The notes beneath the pieces were generated by a model that worked only from the letters and a program-made list of their open reading frames with translations, was not told the origin of the DNA and ran no database searches. A DNA stretch of 64,000 bases from Gemmatimonadales bacterium UBA2982 (lineage in GTDB: Bacteria > Gemmatimonadota > Gemmatimonadetes > Longimicrobiales > Gaopeijiaceae), in the NCBI GenBank assembly GCA_002347035.1, contig DEAM01000005.1, positions 216,108 to 280,107 on the forward strand. Reading direction: 5' to 3'. A program made the translations under genes and the position numbers. This document shows positions 55,873 to 64,000 of this stretch, piece by piece (within the stretch, counting starts at the first letter, position 1; each line of letters starts with the position of its first letter).

Positions 55873-55902
55873 TTGACGGTTGCAAAGGAATTGCGGTACT
55901 CT
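55873..55902 (+). promoter_or_regulatory. Candidate sigma70-like promoter
   Basis: TTGACG (55873-55878) and TACTCT (55897-55902) are separated by 18 bases. They lie in the gap before the haem-copper gene, whose ATG at 55934 is preceded by AAGGAG. The -35 box is good and the -10 box is poor. Confidence 0.35.
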
Positions 55903-55933
55903 TCAGCAGGCTTGAATAAGGAGTCCGTCTGAC

Positions 55934-57325
55934 ATGCCACGTCCTGACATCGATTTGAAGACCATTTTCGGAGCCTTCTTCTCTCCAGCTGCCCTGGTCT
56001 TGCTATTGCCCGGGACCGTGGTCGCCCAAGAAGGCGGCGAGGTAACGTTTAGTAGGGACATCACACCGATCCTACAGCGGAGCTGCCAACAGTGTCATAA
56101 CCCCAATGGCGGTGCTCCAATGTCGCTGGTCACCTACGATGAGGTCCGACCTTACGCTTCGCGGATGGCGCGTCGCACAGGGATCCGCGACCGCATGGGT
56201 GCCATGCCTCCCTGGTATGTTGAGAAGGACATTGGTATTCAGCACTTCAAAAACGACCCGTCGCTCAGCGACGCCGAGATCGCGACAGTCGCCGCGTGGG
56301 CCCGGAACGGAGCTCCGGAAGGCAACCCGGCAGACTTGCCCGAGCCACTTGAGTTCCCGGATGACATCGGCTGGAAGTTGGGCGAACCTGACCTCATTGT
56401 CTCCACAGAAGAGATGCTCGTCGAGGGCACGGCACCTGACTGGTGGGGTGATATAACACCGACTCCAACTGGCTTGACTGAAGACCGCTACGTGAAATCC
56501 GTTGAGATCCGTGAGGTTAACGACGTACCGCGGGCAGGTAGCGAACGCGAAACTGTCGGTGCGCGATGGGTCTTCCATCACATGGTCTGGAGCACACGTG
56601 TTCTAGACAATCCAAGAGCTGGTGCTAGTACCTGGCCTGTGCACGAAGTTGGACGTAACCCTGATATCTTTGACCCGAGGGCCGGACGGATACTAAGAGC
56701 AGGCTCAAGTATCGTCTCTAGCTCGACGCACCTCCATTCCAATGGCCGTGATACACGTGCGCGTCTTGAGATCGGCTTCCGCTTCCATCCTGAGGACTAC
56801 GAACCTGAATATCGCCAGGCAATCTTCCCATTTGGTAACGGCTCAGATATCGATATACGGTCAGGTGAGAAAGACCAAGAGCTCCACGCATACGTCGTGC
56901 TACCTCAGCACACCAAACTTGTGACATTCGAGCCGCATCTCCATGCACCGGGTGCGCGGATGTGCCTCGAGGCTATCTGGGGCTTCAACATCGAGACGCT
57001 CTCCTGCGTTGGCTATGACCATAACTGGGTGCGCGGCTACGCATTCGAAGATGATTACCAGCCAATACTTCCCAAAGGTACGATCCTCCACATTACTGGT
57101 TTCATGGACAACACAGATGACAATCCGAATGTGCCAGACGCACGAAACTGGCAGGGATCAGGAAACCGATCGGTAGCCAATATGTTCATTGATCTAGGAG
57201 AGCGGCTTTTCCTATCGGACGAGCAGTTTGTAGAAGAAATGGCCCAGCGGCGTGAACGACTCAACCTGGGAGTAAACGATCATGTGGTCGGATGTCCTCT
57301 CTGCATGGTGATTCCGGGGAGTTAG
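55934..57325 (+). CDS. Cytochrome c fused to copper type II monooxygenase-like domain
   Basis: A 463-residue exported protein with a signal peptide (about 10-31). A mono-haem c domain follows, C51QQC54H55, with candidate axial Met91 in GAMPPW. A domain resembling peptidylglycine/ascorbate-dependent monooxygenases comes next: H215-H216-M217 (VFHHM), H266-x-H268 (STHLHS) and a further HLH at 335-337. These look like the two copper sites. Joining haem c to the copper site suggests electrons reach copper from a cytochrome chain. The reaction and substrate are unknown. The next gene begins 2 bases after the stop and encodes an exported partner. Confidence 0.8.
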   Translation: MPRPDIDLKTIFGAFFSPAALVLLLPGTVVAQEGGEVTFSRDITPILQRSCQQCHNPNGGAPMSLVTYDEVRPYASRMARRTGIRDRMGAMPPWYVEKDIGIQHFKNDPSLSDAEIATVAAWARNGAPEGNPADLPEPLEFPDDIGWKLGEPDLIVSTEEMLVEGTAPDWWGDITPTPTGLTEDRYVKSVEIREVNDVPRAGSERETVGARWVFHHMVWSTRVLDNPRAGASTWPVHEVGRNPDIFDPRAGRILRAGSSIVSSSTHLHSNGRDTRARLEIGFRFHPEDYEPEYRQAIFPFGNGSDIDIRSGEKDQELHAYVVLPQHTKLVTFEPHLHAPGARMCLEAIWGFNIETLSCVGYDHNWVRGYAFEDDYQPILPKGTILHITGFMDNTDDNPNVPDARNWQGSGNRSVANMFIDLGERLFLSDEQFVEEMAQRRERLNLGVNDHVVGCPLCMVIPGS

Positions 57326-57327
57326 TT

Positions 57328-58266
57328 GTGAACGTGCTGCGTTACGGCGTCATCCTATTGCTCCTTCTAGTCCTTCCCTCAGGGGCAAGCACTCAAGTAT
57401 TCACGTACCAGGAAGGCCAGGACTTATCGCCAGCATTTGAAGGTTGGGAAGAGAACCCTGATGGTTCCTACAACCTCGTCTTCGGATACATTAACCGTAA
57501 TTGGCTAGAAGAACTCGACCTACCAATCGGGCCTGAGAATTTCTTCTCCCCTGGGGCACAGGATCGGGGTCAGCCGACTCACTTCTTGCCCCGCCGTAAC
57601 CGATTCACTTTCAAGGTGCGGGTGCCATCCGACTTTGGTGATCAAGAACTAGTCTGGACCGTGTCGGCCCAAGGAAAAACTGAAAGTGCCTACGGTTCTC
57701 TGCGGACTGACTACAAGCTCGACCATATGGTCATAGCCTCTGAGACAGGCGCGCTCGGTATCGGCGTTAGCAGTGCTGAGTCAAGGGCAAACACACCACC
57801 GACCCTTACGCTCGTCGGTGACCCCGTGAGGAGAGTCGCTGTTGGACAACCAGTCACACTTGTCGCCCAAGTCAGCGATGATGGCCTTCCGGCAGTACGC
57901 CGACGTGCACCGCGACGTCAACGAGATGGACCACCAACACTTTCGGCGACGCAGTTGCGGCCGCCATCAAGAATCACCGTTGCCAAAACAGTAGGACTCC
58001 ACCTGGCGTGGTTCCTTTATAGGGGCGGAGCTGAACCAACATTCGACCCCCCCCAAATTAAGACTTGGGAGGATACCCGAACGGGTGCTAACTCCCCATG
58101 GTCACCTCTTTGGCGAGCACCCGAGGTACCTGAAAACGGTGAGTGGACAACCGAAGTAACTTTCAACGAACCAGGCACTTATGTGCTTAGGGCACGAGCA
58201 GATGATGGGGGTCTCTACCAAGATGCTGCAGTTACCATTACGGTTGCACCACTAGCCTTCGATTAG
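57328..58266 (+). CDS. Exported beta-sandwich protein, partner of the haem-copper gene
   Basis: The family is not firmly recognised. A 312-residue exported protein with a signal peptide (VILLLLLVLPSGAST), an N-terminal beta-rich region (YNLVFGYINRNWLEEL) and a C-terminal Ig/PKD-like domain ending TYVLRARADDGGLYQDAAVTITV. A Pro/Arg-rich linker lies near 190-220. The GTG at 57328 is chosen because GGGGAG precedes it by six bases and it falls just after the previous stop. An overlapping ATG at 57292 is less likely. Close linkage suggests it works with the haem-copper protein. Confidence 0.72.
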   Translation: MNVLRYGVILLLLLVLPSGASTQVFTYQEGQDLSPAFEGWEENPDGSYNLVFGYINRNWLEELDLPIGPENFFSPGAQDRGQPTHFLPRRNRFTFKVRVPSDFGDQELVWTVSAQGKTESAYGSLRTDYKLDHMVIASETGALGIGVSSAESRANTPPTLTLVGDPVRRVAVGQPVTLVAQVSDDGLPAVRRRAPRRQRDGPPTLSATQLRPPSRITVAKTVGLHLAWFLYRGGAEPTFDPPQIKTWEDTRTGANSPWSPLWRAPEVPENGEWTTEVTFNEPGTYVLRARADDGGLYQDAAVTITVAPLAFD

Positions 58267-58361
58267 TCGATAGACGAACAATGAAGTAGTCGGGTCGTGC
58301 GTGGACTCCCCTTGCCTTCCAGTCTAAGATCCGAGTGTACCAAAACACGATGGAGTATCTG

Positions 58362-59594
58362 ATGAAGACTAGCAATTTGGGGCTTTTATTTCTGGCGGGC
58401 TGGCTCTCTCTGACGTCACCCACGTCTGCTCAAAAACAGATGGATCGGGTGAACCCCGAAACGGTCGGTCTAGAGCCTGCAATAATAGCTCAGATCACAC
58501 CGTTACTCGAAGACATGGTGGCAAGTCAGCGCCTATCTGGAGCTGTTGTGGGAGTGGCAAAGCACGGACAAATAGCTTACCTCGAAGCAGTGGGTCTCCA
58601 GGATGTGCAATCTCTAGCTCCCATGACAGAGAGCACGCTCTTTCGCATCTACTCGATGACGAAAGCCGTCTCAGCAGTTGCGACGATGATACTGCATGAG
58701 GAAGGCCATTTCGAGCTGTCTGATCCGGTCTCCAGGTACCTTCCCGAGTTCGGCCAGGTGGAGGTCCTACAAGCAGATGGATCGACCAGACCCCCAAATC
58801 AGGCTGCAACGATTGAACACCTCCTTCTCCACACTGCAGGCCTCAGCCATCGAAGGTCAGCAGAGTACAGAGAAGCGAAAGTGCGCTCCCGTAGCATTAC
58901 GCTATCGCAGCTAGTCGACAATGTGGTTTCCGTCCCACTCCGATCCGACCCCGGAAGTGAGTACCTCTACAGTATCTCACCCACAATCTTAGGACGGCTC
59001 GTAGAAGTATGGTCCGGTCAATCATTCGATGAGTTCGTCGAAGAGAGGATTCTAAGACCCCTAGGTATGTCAGATACCAGCTTCTGGGTCGAACCCGGTG
59101 ATCAAGATAGGCTCGCGAGCGTCTACTCACCGTCGGACGGGGGAGGTCTTAACCCCTATGCCATTGAAGAGGTGCCGTTTACAGAGAGGCCAGCTCTCCT
59201 TGAAGGTGCGGTAGGCTTGGTCTCTACTGTTCCAGACTTCCTCCGCTTTTCACAGATGCTTCTCAACTATGGTGAGTTCGACGGAGCTCGTATCCTGAGC
59301 CGAAATACAGTGGAGATGATCACGCAAAATGGACTGCCACACGAGATCTTACAGACCCGTGCAGGGGGAGAAGGCTGGGCACTCGGGAATGTCTCAGTAG
59401 TAGTCGATGAGACTGCGGCAGAACAAGGAGCTCGTGCAGGTGAATACCGGTGGAATGGAAGCGCAGGCACAGGATTCTGGGTTGACCCTACGACCGAGAC
59501 GGTCATCGTCACGATGTGGCAGAGTTCCCCTTCAAACCCCAACCGACTCCGTGAGCGCATCAGGACATTGGTACGTCAGGCAATTCAGGACTGA
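58362..59594 (+). CDS. Serine hydrolase, beta-lactamase/class C penicillin-binding type
   Basis: A 410-residue exported serine hydrolase (PF00144-like) with a signal peptide (about 1-22). The nucleophile motif is SMTK (YSMTKAVSA), the second motif is YSIS (YLYSISPTI), and the family HTAGLSHR segment follows. The typical third motif near the C-terminus is of HxG/SAGT kind (GSAGTGFWVDP). Such proteins are usually esterases, D-peptidases or peptidases and not resistance enzymes. ATG at 58362 has GGAG six bases upstream, preferred over the earlier 58335. Plus strand, between the haem-copper pair and a convergent lipoprotein gene. Confidence 0.88.
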   Translation: MKTSNLGLLFLAGWLSLTSPTSAQKQMDRVNPETVGLEPAIIAQITPLLEDMVASQRLSGAVVGVAKHGQIAYLEAVGLQDVQSLAPMTESTLFRIYSMTKAVSAVATMILHEEGHFELSDPVSRYLPEFGQVEVLQADGSTRPPNQAATIEHLLLHTAGLSHRRSAEYREAKVRSRSITLSQLVDNVVSVPLRSDPGSEYLYSISPTILGRLVEVWSGQSFDEFVEERILRPLGMSDTSFWVEPGDQDRLASVYSPSDGGGLNPYAIEEVPFTERPALLEGAVGLVSTVPDFLRFSQMLLNYGEFDGARILSRNTVEMITQNGLPHEILQTRAGGEGWALGNVSVVVDETAAEQGARAGEYRWNGSAGTGFWVDPTTETVIVTMWQSSPSNPNRLRERIRTLVRQAIQD

Positions 59595-59704
59595 AGCTCG
59601 ACCACGAACAATCCGCACTGAGTGTTAGCCCTACAAGCATTTTCAATGTCCGCAGGGATAACGCTCAGTAATTTTGTGGCTGACCCTGACGGCTTTCTTC
59701 CTGC

Positions 59705-61873
59705 CTACCTCGCCAGAGGGTCCGGCCTCAGCTGGAAGTGTAAAACCTTACTTGAAGTCCCTGCACCGGTCTCAAGGTGGAATGGCGCGCGGGTGCTGTA
59801 CGTAGCCCATACCCCACGTCCCTTCCAGCCGGCCTCAGAATCATCAATTCGACCGTCCATCCACTTGGTGTAGAATCCTAATGGGTAGGGGACGCGCATC
59901 ACGACCCACTCACCGTCAACAAGCGCCAACAACCCTTCTGAATGGTTACCAGTGTTGATGGGCACGTTCTCACCTAAACCCAACGTGTTAAACTGATCAA
60001 CCCAAGTGTAGTAGCTGCTTTCGGCGCTCCCAGAGTCCTCAAGATCTTTTAGCTGTGGGAGCGGCTCCGTGTAGAGTGTCCAGCCCTCCGGACAGTGTTG
60101 TCCGGTAGCCTCAGGGCCATTGAGTGGACCCTCACACTTACTACGGTCGAAACTGGCCATGTGGCCACTAGCTAACGGCGTCCACGCTACTCCGTTCCGG
60201 TCGATGTCCATTCCCCGAGGGGAATATCCCTGTACCGGAGCCTCCTCGTTCCCCCACGGTGGCTGGAAAATCTCTAATAGTGCTGTGTTCGCAGGATCTG
60301 GTCCGGGGTCCAGCCTGATGATCGCGCCAGGGAACCCCAGTGAGGAGCCCCAAATCGTCCCGTCTACAGGGTTGTAGGCTACGCCATAGAACCCGGTGGT
60401 GACTCTCGCATCCTTCGTAGGATCAACTGGCTCTCCAGGCTCTGTGTATTCGTCTCGCTGTCCGTTCCCATTCGTGTCAACAATTAGCGCAGTCCAACCC
60501 TGTGATACTTCTTCATCTCCAGTCTCGTCGAACATTTTAGTGTTCAGCCAACCGATGACCTGCCCGCCACCGCTAGTCCACAAAGTGTTGTTTTCATCTT
60601 CACCGAAAATCAGGTGATGCGTCCCAAAGCATGTGCCAATAAGCGTCATCTCATCAGTGGCCGGATCGTATACAGCCAGGTGACGTCCTGCTCTGCTCGT
60701 CGGGAAGGCTTCAGCTGAAGGGTGATCAGACCCCTCAAGACACATTTCTGGGTTTTCAGCCGGACGAACGCGAGAGGTCAGCCAGACACGCCCACGAGCA
60801 TCAAGCATTGGGTTATGGACGTTGGACTGGCTATCCCAAATAGCCTCGTCACCCCAATAGACAGAGGGAGCCATTGGCCCTCCTGCTGCAAGTGGGGTAT
60901 TGGGGTCTCTGACCGGGACTGGAATCTGCTTAATGGAGTGATCGGCTGGATTAAGAACTGGCGTGTAGTCCGCGCTTGCCTCTAGAGCACCGTAGATCGG
61001 TCCGTATGGGTTCACGGTTGGATCTCTCTTGTCCGTCGAAGCCTCATCATGGAGATATGCTGTCGGATCTGCCCAGTCCCATTGAGTGATTACGATGTTA
61101 CGCTCAATGCCCTCGGGGCGAGTCGGGACTGGCGGGAGTTCGCCCTCGGCGATCCGGTCCGTCCAATCCGCGAACATCTCAAGCGCTCCCCGAAGGCCGA
61201 CACGGCTCAGATTCCCATACATGCTTCCGCCGGCCTGACCTGAGCGAATGCGACGATCCCACGCTTCCACCGAGGAAGCGAACTCTCCGAGCGCCGGTGA
61301 AATCTCCCGGATTGCCCGCGTGCCCAAAGCGTGGCATGCCATGCATCCGCCTGACTTCAGGTTCCTGAGCCACTCTGCTTGGCTTCTTACCTCAGGTGCT
61401 ATCCCATTGCCCTCAGGACCCGTTCCAGGAAACTCACTTTTCTCTGGGACATCGATTAAAGAGAACCAGTAACCCGCGGGATAATACTGAGCAGCAGCGT
61501 GCGCATCAGGCGCCGGCACTGCGGTGAGATCAAGCTCATCTCCTGGGCGGGCCTGAACTTTTTCAGAGTCAACCAGTCCATAGCCCCGAACCCATACGTC
61601 GTAAGATGCGTCGGGAAGATCCGGAACCACGTATCGCCCCTCGTCGTCTGTTACAACAATACGATTGAAGAGTGTGGGCAGATCTGATGTCTCTGCGATG
61701 ACCCAAACACCTGCCTCCGGCCCAGAAGGACCTGTAACGACACCGCCAATGTCATCCGTGCCCAAAGCAACGCCACCACTTCCAGAGCACCCACTCAAAG
61801 CAACTGTGGTAACGATCAGAAAACTGACGAACCAGACAACCGGCAACCGACGAGAGACGACTATTGCGCGCAT
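59705..61873 (-). CDS. Lipoprotein with carboxypeptidase-regulatory, haem c and propeller-like regions
   Basis: A 722-residue predicted lipoprotein (lipobox LSGC, C29). Residues about 40-120 form a carboxypeptidase-regulatory-like beta domain (GVVTGPSGPEAGVWVIA...GYGLVDSEKVQ). A haem c site C177MAC180H181 lies in a short linker, and the long remainder has repeated SGGGQVIGWL, TTGFYGVAYNPVDGTIWG and RGMDIDRNGVAW segments typical of a beta-propeller. The protein probably acts in the periplasm or on a membrane surface as a haem-containing sensor or oxidoreductase. The ATG at 61873 follows AGGGGG by nine bases. Function is unknown. Confidence 0.78.
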   Translation of the reverse strand: MRAIVVSRRLPVVWFVSFLIVTTVALSGCSGSGGVALGTDDIGGVVTGPSGPEAGVWVIAETSDLPTLFNRIVVTDDEGRYVVPDLPDASYDVWVRGYGLVDSEKVQARPGDELDLTAVPAPDAHAAAQYYPAGYWFSLIDVPEKSEFPGTGPEGNGIAPEVRSQAEWLRNLKSGGCMACHALGTRAIREISPALGEFASSVEAWDRRIRSGQAGGSMYGNLSRVGLRGALEMFADWTDRIAEGELPPVPTRPEGIERNIVITQWDWADPTAYLHDEASTDKRDPTVNPYGPIYGALEASADYTPVLNPADHSIKQIPVPVRDPNTPLAAGGPMAPSVYWGDEAIWDSQSNVHNPMLDARGRVWLTSRVRPAENPEMCLEGSDHPSAEAFPTSRAGRHLAVYDPATDEMTLIGTCFGTHHLIFGEDENNTLWTSGGGQVIGWLNTKMFDETGDEEVSQGWTALIVDTNGNGQRDEYTEPGEPVDPTKDARVTTGFYGVAYNPVDGTIWGSSLGFPGAIIRLDPGPDPANTALLEIFQPPWGNEEAPVQGYSPRGMDIDRNGVAWTPLASGHMASFDRSKCEGPLNGPEATGQHCPEGWTLYTEPLPQLKDLEDSGSAESSYYTWVDQFNTLGLGENVPINTGNHSEGLLALVDGEWVVMRVPYPLGFYTKWMDGRIDDSEAGWKGRGVWATYSTRAPFHLETGAGTSSKVLHFQLRPDPLAR

Positions 61874-61996
61874 AGTACTCTGCCCCCTCATGAACGGACT
61901 CTAGGATCAAGAGAGGGTATCCTGCTGTTGTGCACCAGGGGATGCCTTGGTGCTACAGGCGTTCTACATTCGATCGCTCTTCAGATAGGAGACTCA

Positions 61997-62509
61997 ATGC
62001 GAAAGGCGCTCACGGTAGCGTTCGCGCTTCTCTCGCCAATATCAGCAGGCGCACAGACTCCTGCTCCCGCGACCCCGCCCGTCGCAACTGATGTTACCGC
62101 CGAACAGATCAGGGCATTTATTGATGGGCTCCCTCGGGATGCTGTGAGTGATCGACCTATTCGGACGGTCGAAGTAACCGGTGACTCTCGCGTCGGCGTT
62201 TATGGCGTCTACCGCCCCCAGGAGTTTCCTGGCGGTGCAAATCTGCACCGGGTAAACACTACCGAGATCTACTACATGCTTTCAGGCACAGCGACTCTTG
62301 TGACAGGTGGTTCCATAACTGACCCCACAGACGCCAACCCCTCATGGCAGCGTGGTTCAGGGATCGAAGGTGGCGCAAGCCGACGCGTTGGTCCTGGAGA
62401 CGTGATCATTATCCCAGGACACACTCCCCACTGGTTTAGTGAGTTGGATTCGGATATCGAATACCTGATCTTCCGGCCGGACCCAGACAATAGGATTCCC
62501 CTCAGGTGA
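61997..62509 (+). CDS. Exported cupin protein
   Basis: A 170-residue cupin with a signal peptide (FALLSPISAGA). The cupin fold is suggested by VNTTEIYYMLSGTATLVTGG and the second motif RRVGPGDVIIIPGHTPHWFSEL, though the first motif lacks the classical HxH pair (only LHRV). The metal site is therefore incomplete or unusual. ATG at 61997 follows AGGAG by five bases and is preferred over 61928. Its stop overlaps the next gene by 4 bases (GTGA), so the two are coupled. Role in the periplasm unknown. Confidence 0.78.
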   Translation: MRKALTVAFALLSPISAGAQTPAPATPPVATDVTAEQIRAFIDGLPRDAVSDRPIRTVEVTGDSRVGVYGVYRPQEFPGGANLHRVNTTEIYYMLSGTATLVTGGSITDPTDANPSWQRGSGIEGGASRRVGPGDVIIIPGHTPHWFSELDSDIEYLIFRPDPDNRIPLR

Positions 62510-63108
62510 TTCAGCTAACTCAGATTCCGATTAGAGCCGCAGGCATTGGCATCTTGGCCGCTTTTATTGTGACGGTCGAGGTTGATGCTCAGTCGCCAAC
62601 CACGTTCATCGTAGAGAGCCCAACCATGACCACGGGTGAGATGATGCCGCGAGACTATTCTCCCGACGGAAGAAATATGTCTCCTCCATTGCGGTGGCGG
62701 GGCTTACCCGAAGGTACCCGTCAGATAGCAGTCATCTGCCAAGATCATGGCGCAGGCAACCCGCCGCCGTGGGTCCACTGGATCATCTACAATATTCCTG
62801 GAAGTGTAGATGGGCTTCCCGCGGGCCTCCCATTTGATTCTTCCGAGTCCATGCCTAGAGGGCTTGAGGGCGCTGTCCATGGCAATAACGGATGGGGCCT
62901 CCCCATGTACCGAGGGCCAGCCCCTCCGGGGAATAGCCTGCATCACTATGACTTCGCCGTATTCGCACTGGACGAAGAGCTCAACCTACCACCAGGTATG
63001 GACAGAGAAGAGCTGCTAGAGGCTATCGACGGTCATGTGATCGGTCGTGGCGACATGGTTCCGATTTACCGGCGTCAACCTGCGGACAGTGTAAGTATCG
63101 TCAACTAA
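62506..63108 (+). CDS. YbhB/YbcL-family (PEBP-like) protein
   Basis: A 200-residue phosphatidylethanolamine-binding-protein-like protein with a signal peptide (GIGILAAFIVTVEVDAQ). Conserved family segments are YSPDGRNMSPPLRWRGLPEG, WVHWIIYNIP, GLPMYRGPAPPGNSLHHYDFAVFALDEEL and the ligand-pocket histidine in HHYDF. The DPDAP sequence is replaced by QDHGAGNPPP. These proteins bind small anionic or lipid ligands, and the bacterial function is unclear. It has a GTG start overlapping the cupin stop. Confidence 0.9.
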   Translation: MIQLTQIPIRAAGIGILAAFIVTVEVDAQSPTTFIVESPTMTTGEMMPRDYSPDGRNMSPPLRWRGLPEGTRQIAVICQDHGAGNPPPWVHWIIYNIPGSVDGLPAGLPFDSSESMPRGLEGAVHGNNGWGLPMYRGPAPPGNSLHHYDFAVFALDEELNLPPGMDREELLEAIDGHVIGRGDMVPIYRRQPADSVSIVN

Positions 63109-63134
63109 AGGATCGACCCACTAGGAGAAGCCCC

Positions 63135-63836
63135 ATGGCTGAAAAGCCAAGAAAAGAAAACGATATCTCTCGCCGCGACATGCTGAAAACCGCTAGCGCG
63201 GCCGGAGCTGCTGCTCTCATCCCAGGTCCACTCGACGCATCCACAACCGCAGGTGCTGTTGAAGCTTCAGTTGAATTGGTTGCGGCTGTACCGGTTGGTC
63301 CGCTTATGAACCTGACAGCCCGTGAAACCGAAATTCTCAGCGCGATGGTGGACAGGCTTATACCCTCGGATGAACTTGGGCCTGGCGCGCTAGACGCCGG
63401 AGCGCTTCGGTATATCGATCGAGCCCTGAGTGAGGCAGAGTCGGATGCCGCGGAGGCCTACCGAAATGGGCTCACTGCTCTTGATCGCTATAGTGAATAC
63501 TCTCGTGGCAAACCATTCACTGAGCTCGGAGATAAGGAGCAGGACTCGGTGCTCATCGACCTCCAAACGGGTGGCGCTACTGGAGCGGGCGTTGGTTTTG
63601 TTGGTAGTTCTGGGGCCTTCTTTAATATGGTAAAGAGCCACACGTGGCAGGGTGTATTCGGCGACCCACAGTATGGGGGAAACGTGAACTTCGCCGGTTG
63701 GGACCTCATCAACTACCCAGGTGTTCGCATGAGGGTAAGCCGGGAGGAGCAGCGGCGTCTCGAGAACGATCAGCTAGAACCTGTGCGTCAATCGGCATAT
63801 GCCTTTGCGCAGTTCCAAGCCACCGAGGAGGACTGA
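63135..63836 (+). CDS. Gluconate 2-dehydrogenase subunit 3-family protein
   Basis: A 233-residue small subunit of GMC-type membrane dehydrogenases. The N-terminal twin-arginine signal is ISRRDMLKTASAAGAAAL, so it is exported. The core includes LTARETEILSAMVDRLIPSDELGPGALDAGALRYIDRAL and the Gluconate_2-dh3 region GVFGDPQYGGNVNFAGWDLINYPGVR. It stabilises and helps export the flavin subunit encoded by the next gene, 3 bases downstream. The oxidised substrate (sugar acid, alcohol or other) cannot be told. Confidence 0.9.
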   Translation: MAEKPRKENDISRRDMLKTASAAGAAALIPGPLDASTTAGAVEASVELVAAVPVGPLMNLTARETEILSAMVDRLIPSDELGPGALDAGALRYIDRALSEAESDAAEAYRNGLTALDRYSEYSRGKPFTELGDKEQDSVLIDLQTGGATGAGVGFVGSSGAFFNMVKSHTWQGVFGDPQYGGNVNFAGWDLINYPGVRMRVSREEQRRLENDQLEPVRQSAYAFAQFQATEED

Positions 63837-63839
63837 GTC

Positions 63840-64000
63840 ATGCCCACCCAACTCAAGGCCACGGACGTCGTCATTGTGGGAATGGGTGCAGCTGGTGGTG
63901 TGGCCGCCCTACCTCTTGCAGAGGCCGGACTTGAAGTAGTCGGTCTAGAGGCTGGCACTTGGCTCGACCGTCGCGACTTTGCCCCGGACGAGATCCGAAA
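63840..64000 (+). CDS. GMC-family oxidoreductase, partial at right edge
   Basis: The first 53 codons of a GMC (glucose-methanol-choline) flavoprotein. The FAD-binding GxGxxG start is visible in VVIVGMGAAGGVAALPLAEAGLEVVGLEAG. The gene is cut by the window edge. It pairs with the subunit-3 gene immediately upstream, as in periplasmic gluconate/2-keto-gluconate dehydrogenases. No N-terminal signal is seen, in line with export together with the Tat-tagged partner. Confidence 0.88.
   Translation, partial: MPTQLKATDVVIVGMGAAGGVAALPLAEAGLEVVGLEAGTWLDRRDFAPDEIR

Noticed and set aside
58362..59594. Antibiotic-resistance beta-lactamase
   Set aside because: The SxxK and Yxx motifs fit the broad serine-hydrolase family PF00144, and nothing marks it as a drug-resistance enzyme.
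1..64000. CRISPR arrays, insertion sequences, prophage, rRNA or tRNA genes
   Set aside because: No regularly spaced repeats, terminal inverted repeats with transposase, phage genes or tRNA-like cloverleafs were seen. This was judged by eye; tRNAscan-type and repeat searches would be decisive.

Overview
The window is a gene-dense bacterial chromosome segment of moderate GC content with about 58 protein-coding genes. It carries no rRNA, recognisable tRNA, insertion sequence or CRISPR array. TonB receptors, outer-membrane barrels, MacAB-type export, periplasmic haem proteins and many Sec/Tat signals point to a diderm. The mix of alpha2-type glycyl-tRNA synthetase, NfuA, a PriA/M24 peptidase/HDAC-family operon, M20-40 kDa orphan families and haem or Tat-bearing oxidoreductases resembles marine Gemmatimonadota or a neighbouring phylum. 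That placement is an inference from gene content only.

Region 1 (1-9.9 kb): a TonB-dependent receptor and a small barrel-like protein lie on the plus strand. They are followed by minus-strand threonine synthase/CPBP protease and a three-gene MacAB-like export system (ATPase, glycine-rich adaptor, permease). Region 2 (8.8-24.7 kb): two long minus-strand operons. The first is small membrane peptide-carB-HDAC-methyltransferase-M24 peptidase-priA-HNH-unknown. The second is glyQS-ytoQ-NSS transporter-unknown-nth-HD hydrolase. Region 3 (24.8-33 kb): nfuA and an unknown acidic protein, proBA, an SSS-family symporter preceded by a possible leader ORF, and an APC permease fused to two universal stress domains.

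Region 4 (33-44.5 kb) is the most interesting part. A minus-strand operon encodes a Tat-exported, PaoABC-like molybdenum hydroxylase with a membrane cytochrome b and an unknown helical protein. Beside it is a lipoprotein-like D-amino-acid oxidase homologue whose sequence motifs are in circularly permuted order. Divergent from it is a plus-strand cassette: a divergent Nramp-fold transporter, formyl-CoA:oxalate CoA-transferase (frc), an overlapping PanE-like reductase and a cupin. Together these look like oxalate activation and reduction to glyoxylate without oxalyl-CoA decarboxylase.

Region 5 (44.5-64 kb): ABC-F ATPase, a TPR exoprotein, arginine decarboxylase (speA, with its conserved N-terminus encoded upstream of every ATG/GTG/TTG), 1-Cys peroxiredoxin, DinB and a Tat aldo/keto reductase. 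Next comes a CitE-like lyase/acyl-CoA dehydrogenase/MaoC operon resembling the itaconate (citramalyl-CoA) degradation set. The right end holds periplasmic and secreted proteins: a haem c-copper monooxygenase-like fusion with a partner, a serine hydrolase, a haem-containing propeller lipoprotein, a cupin, a PEBP protein, and a GMC dehydrogenase pair running off the right edge.
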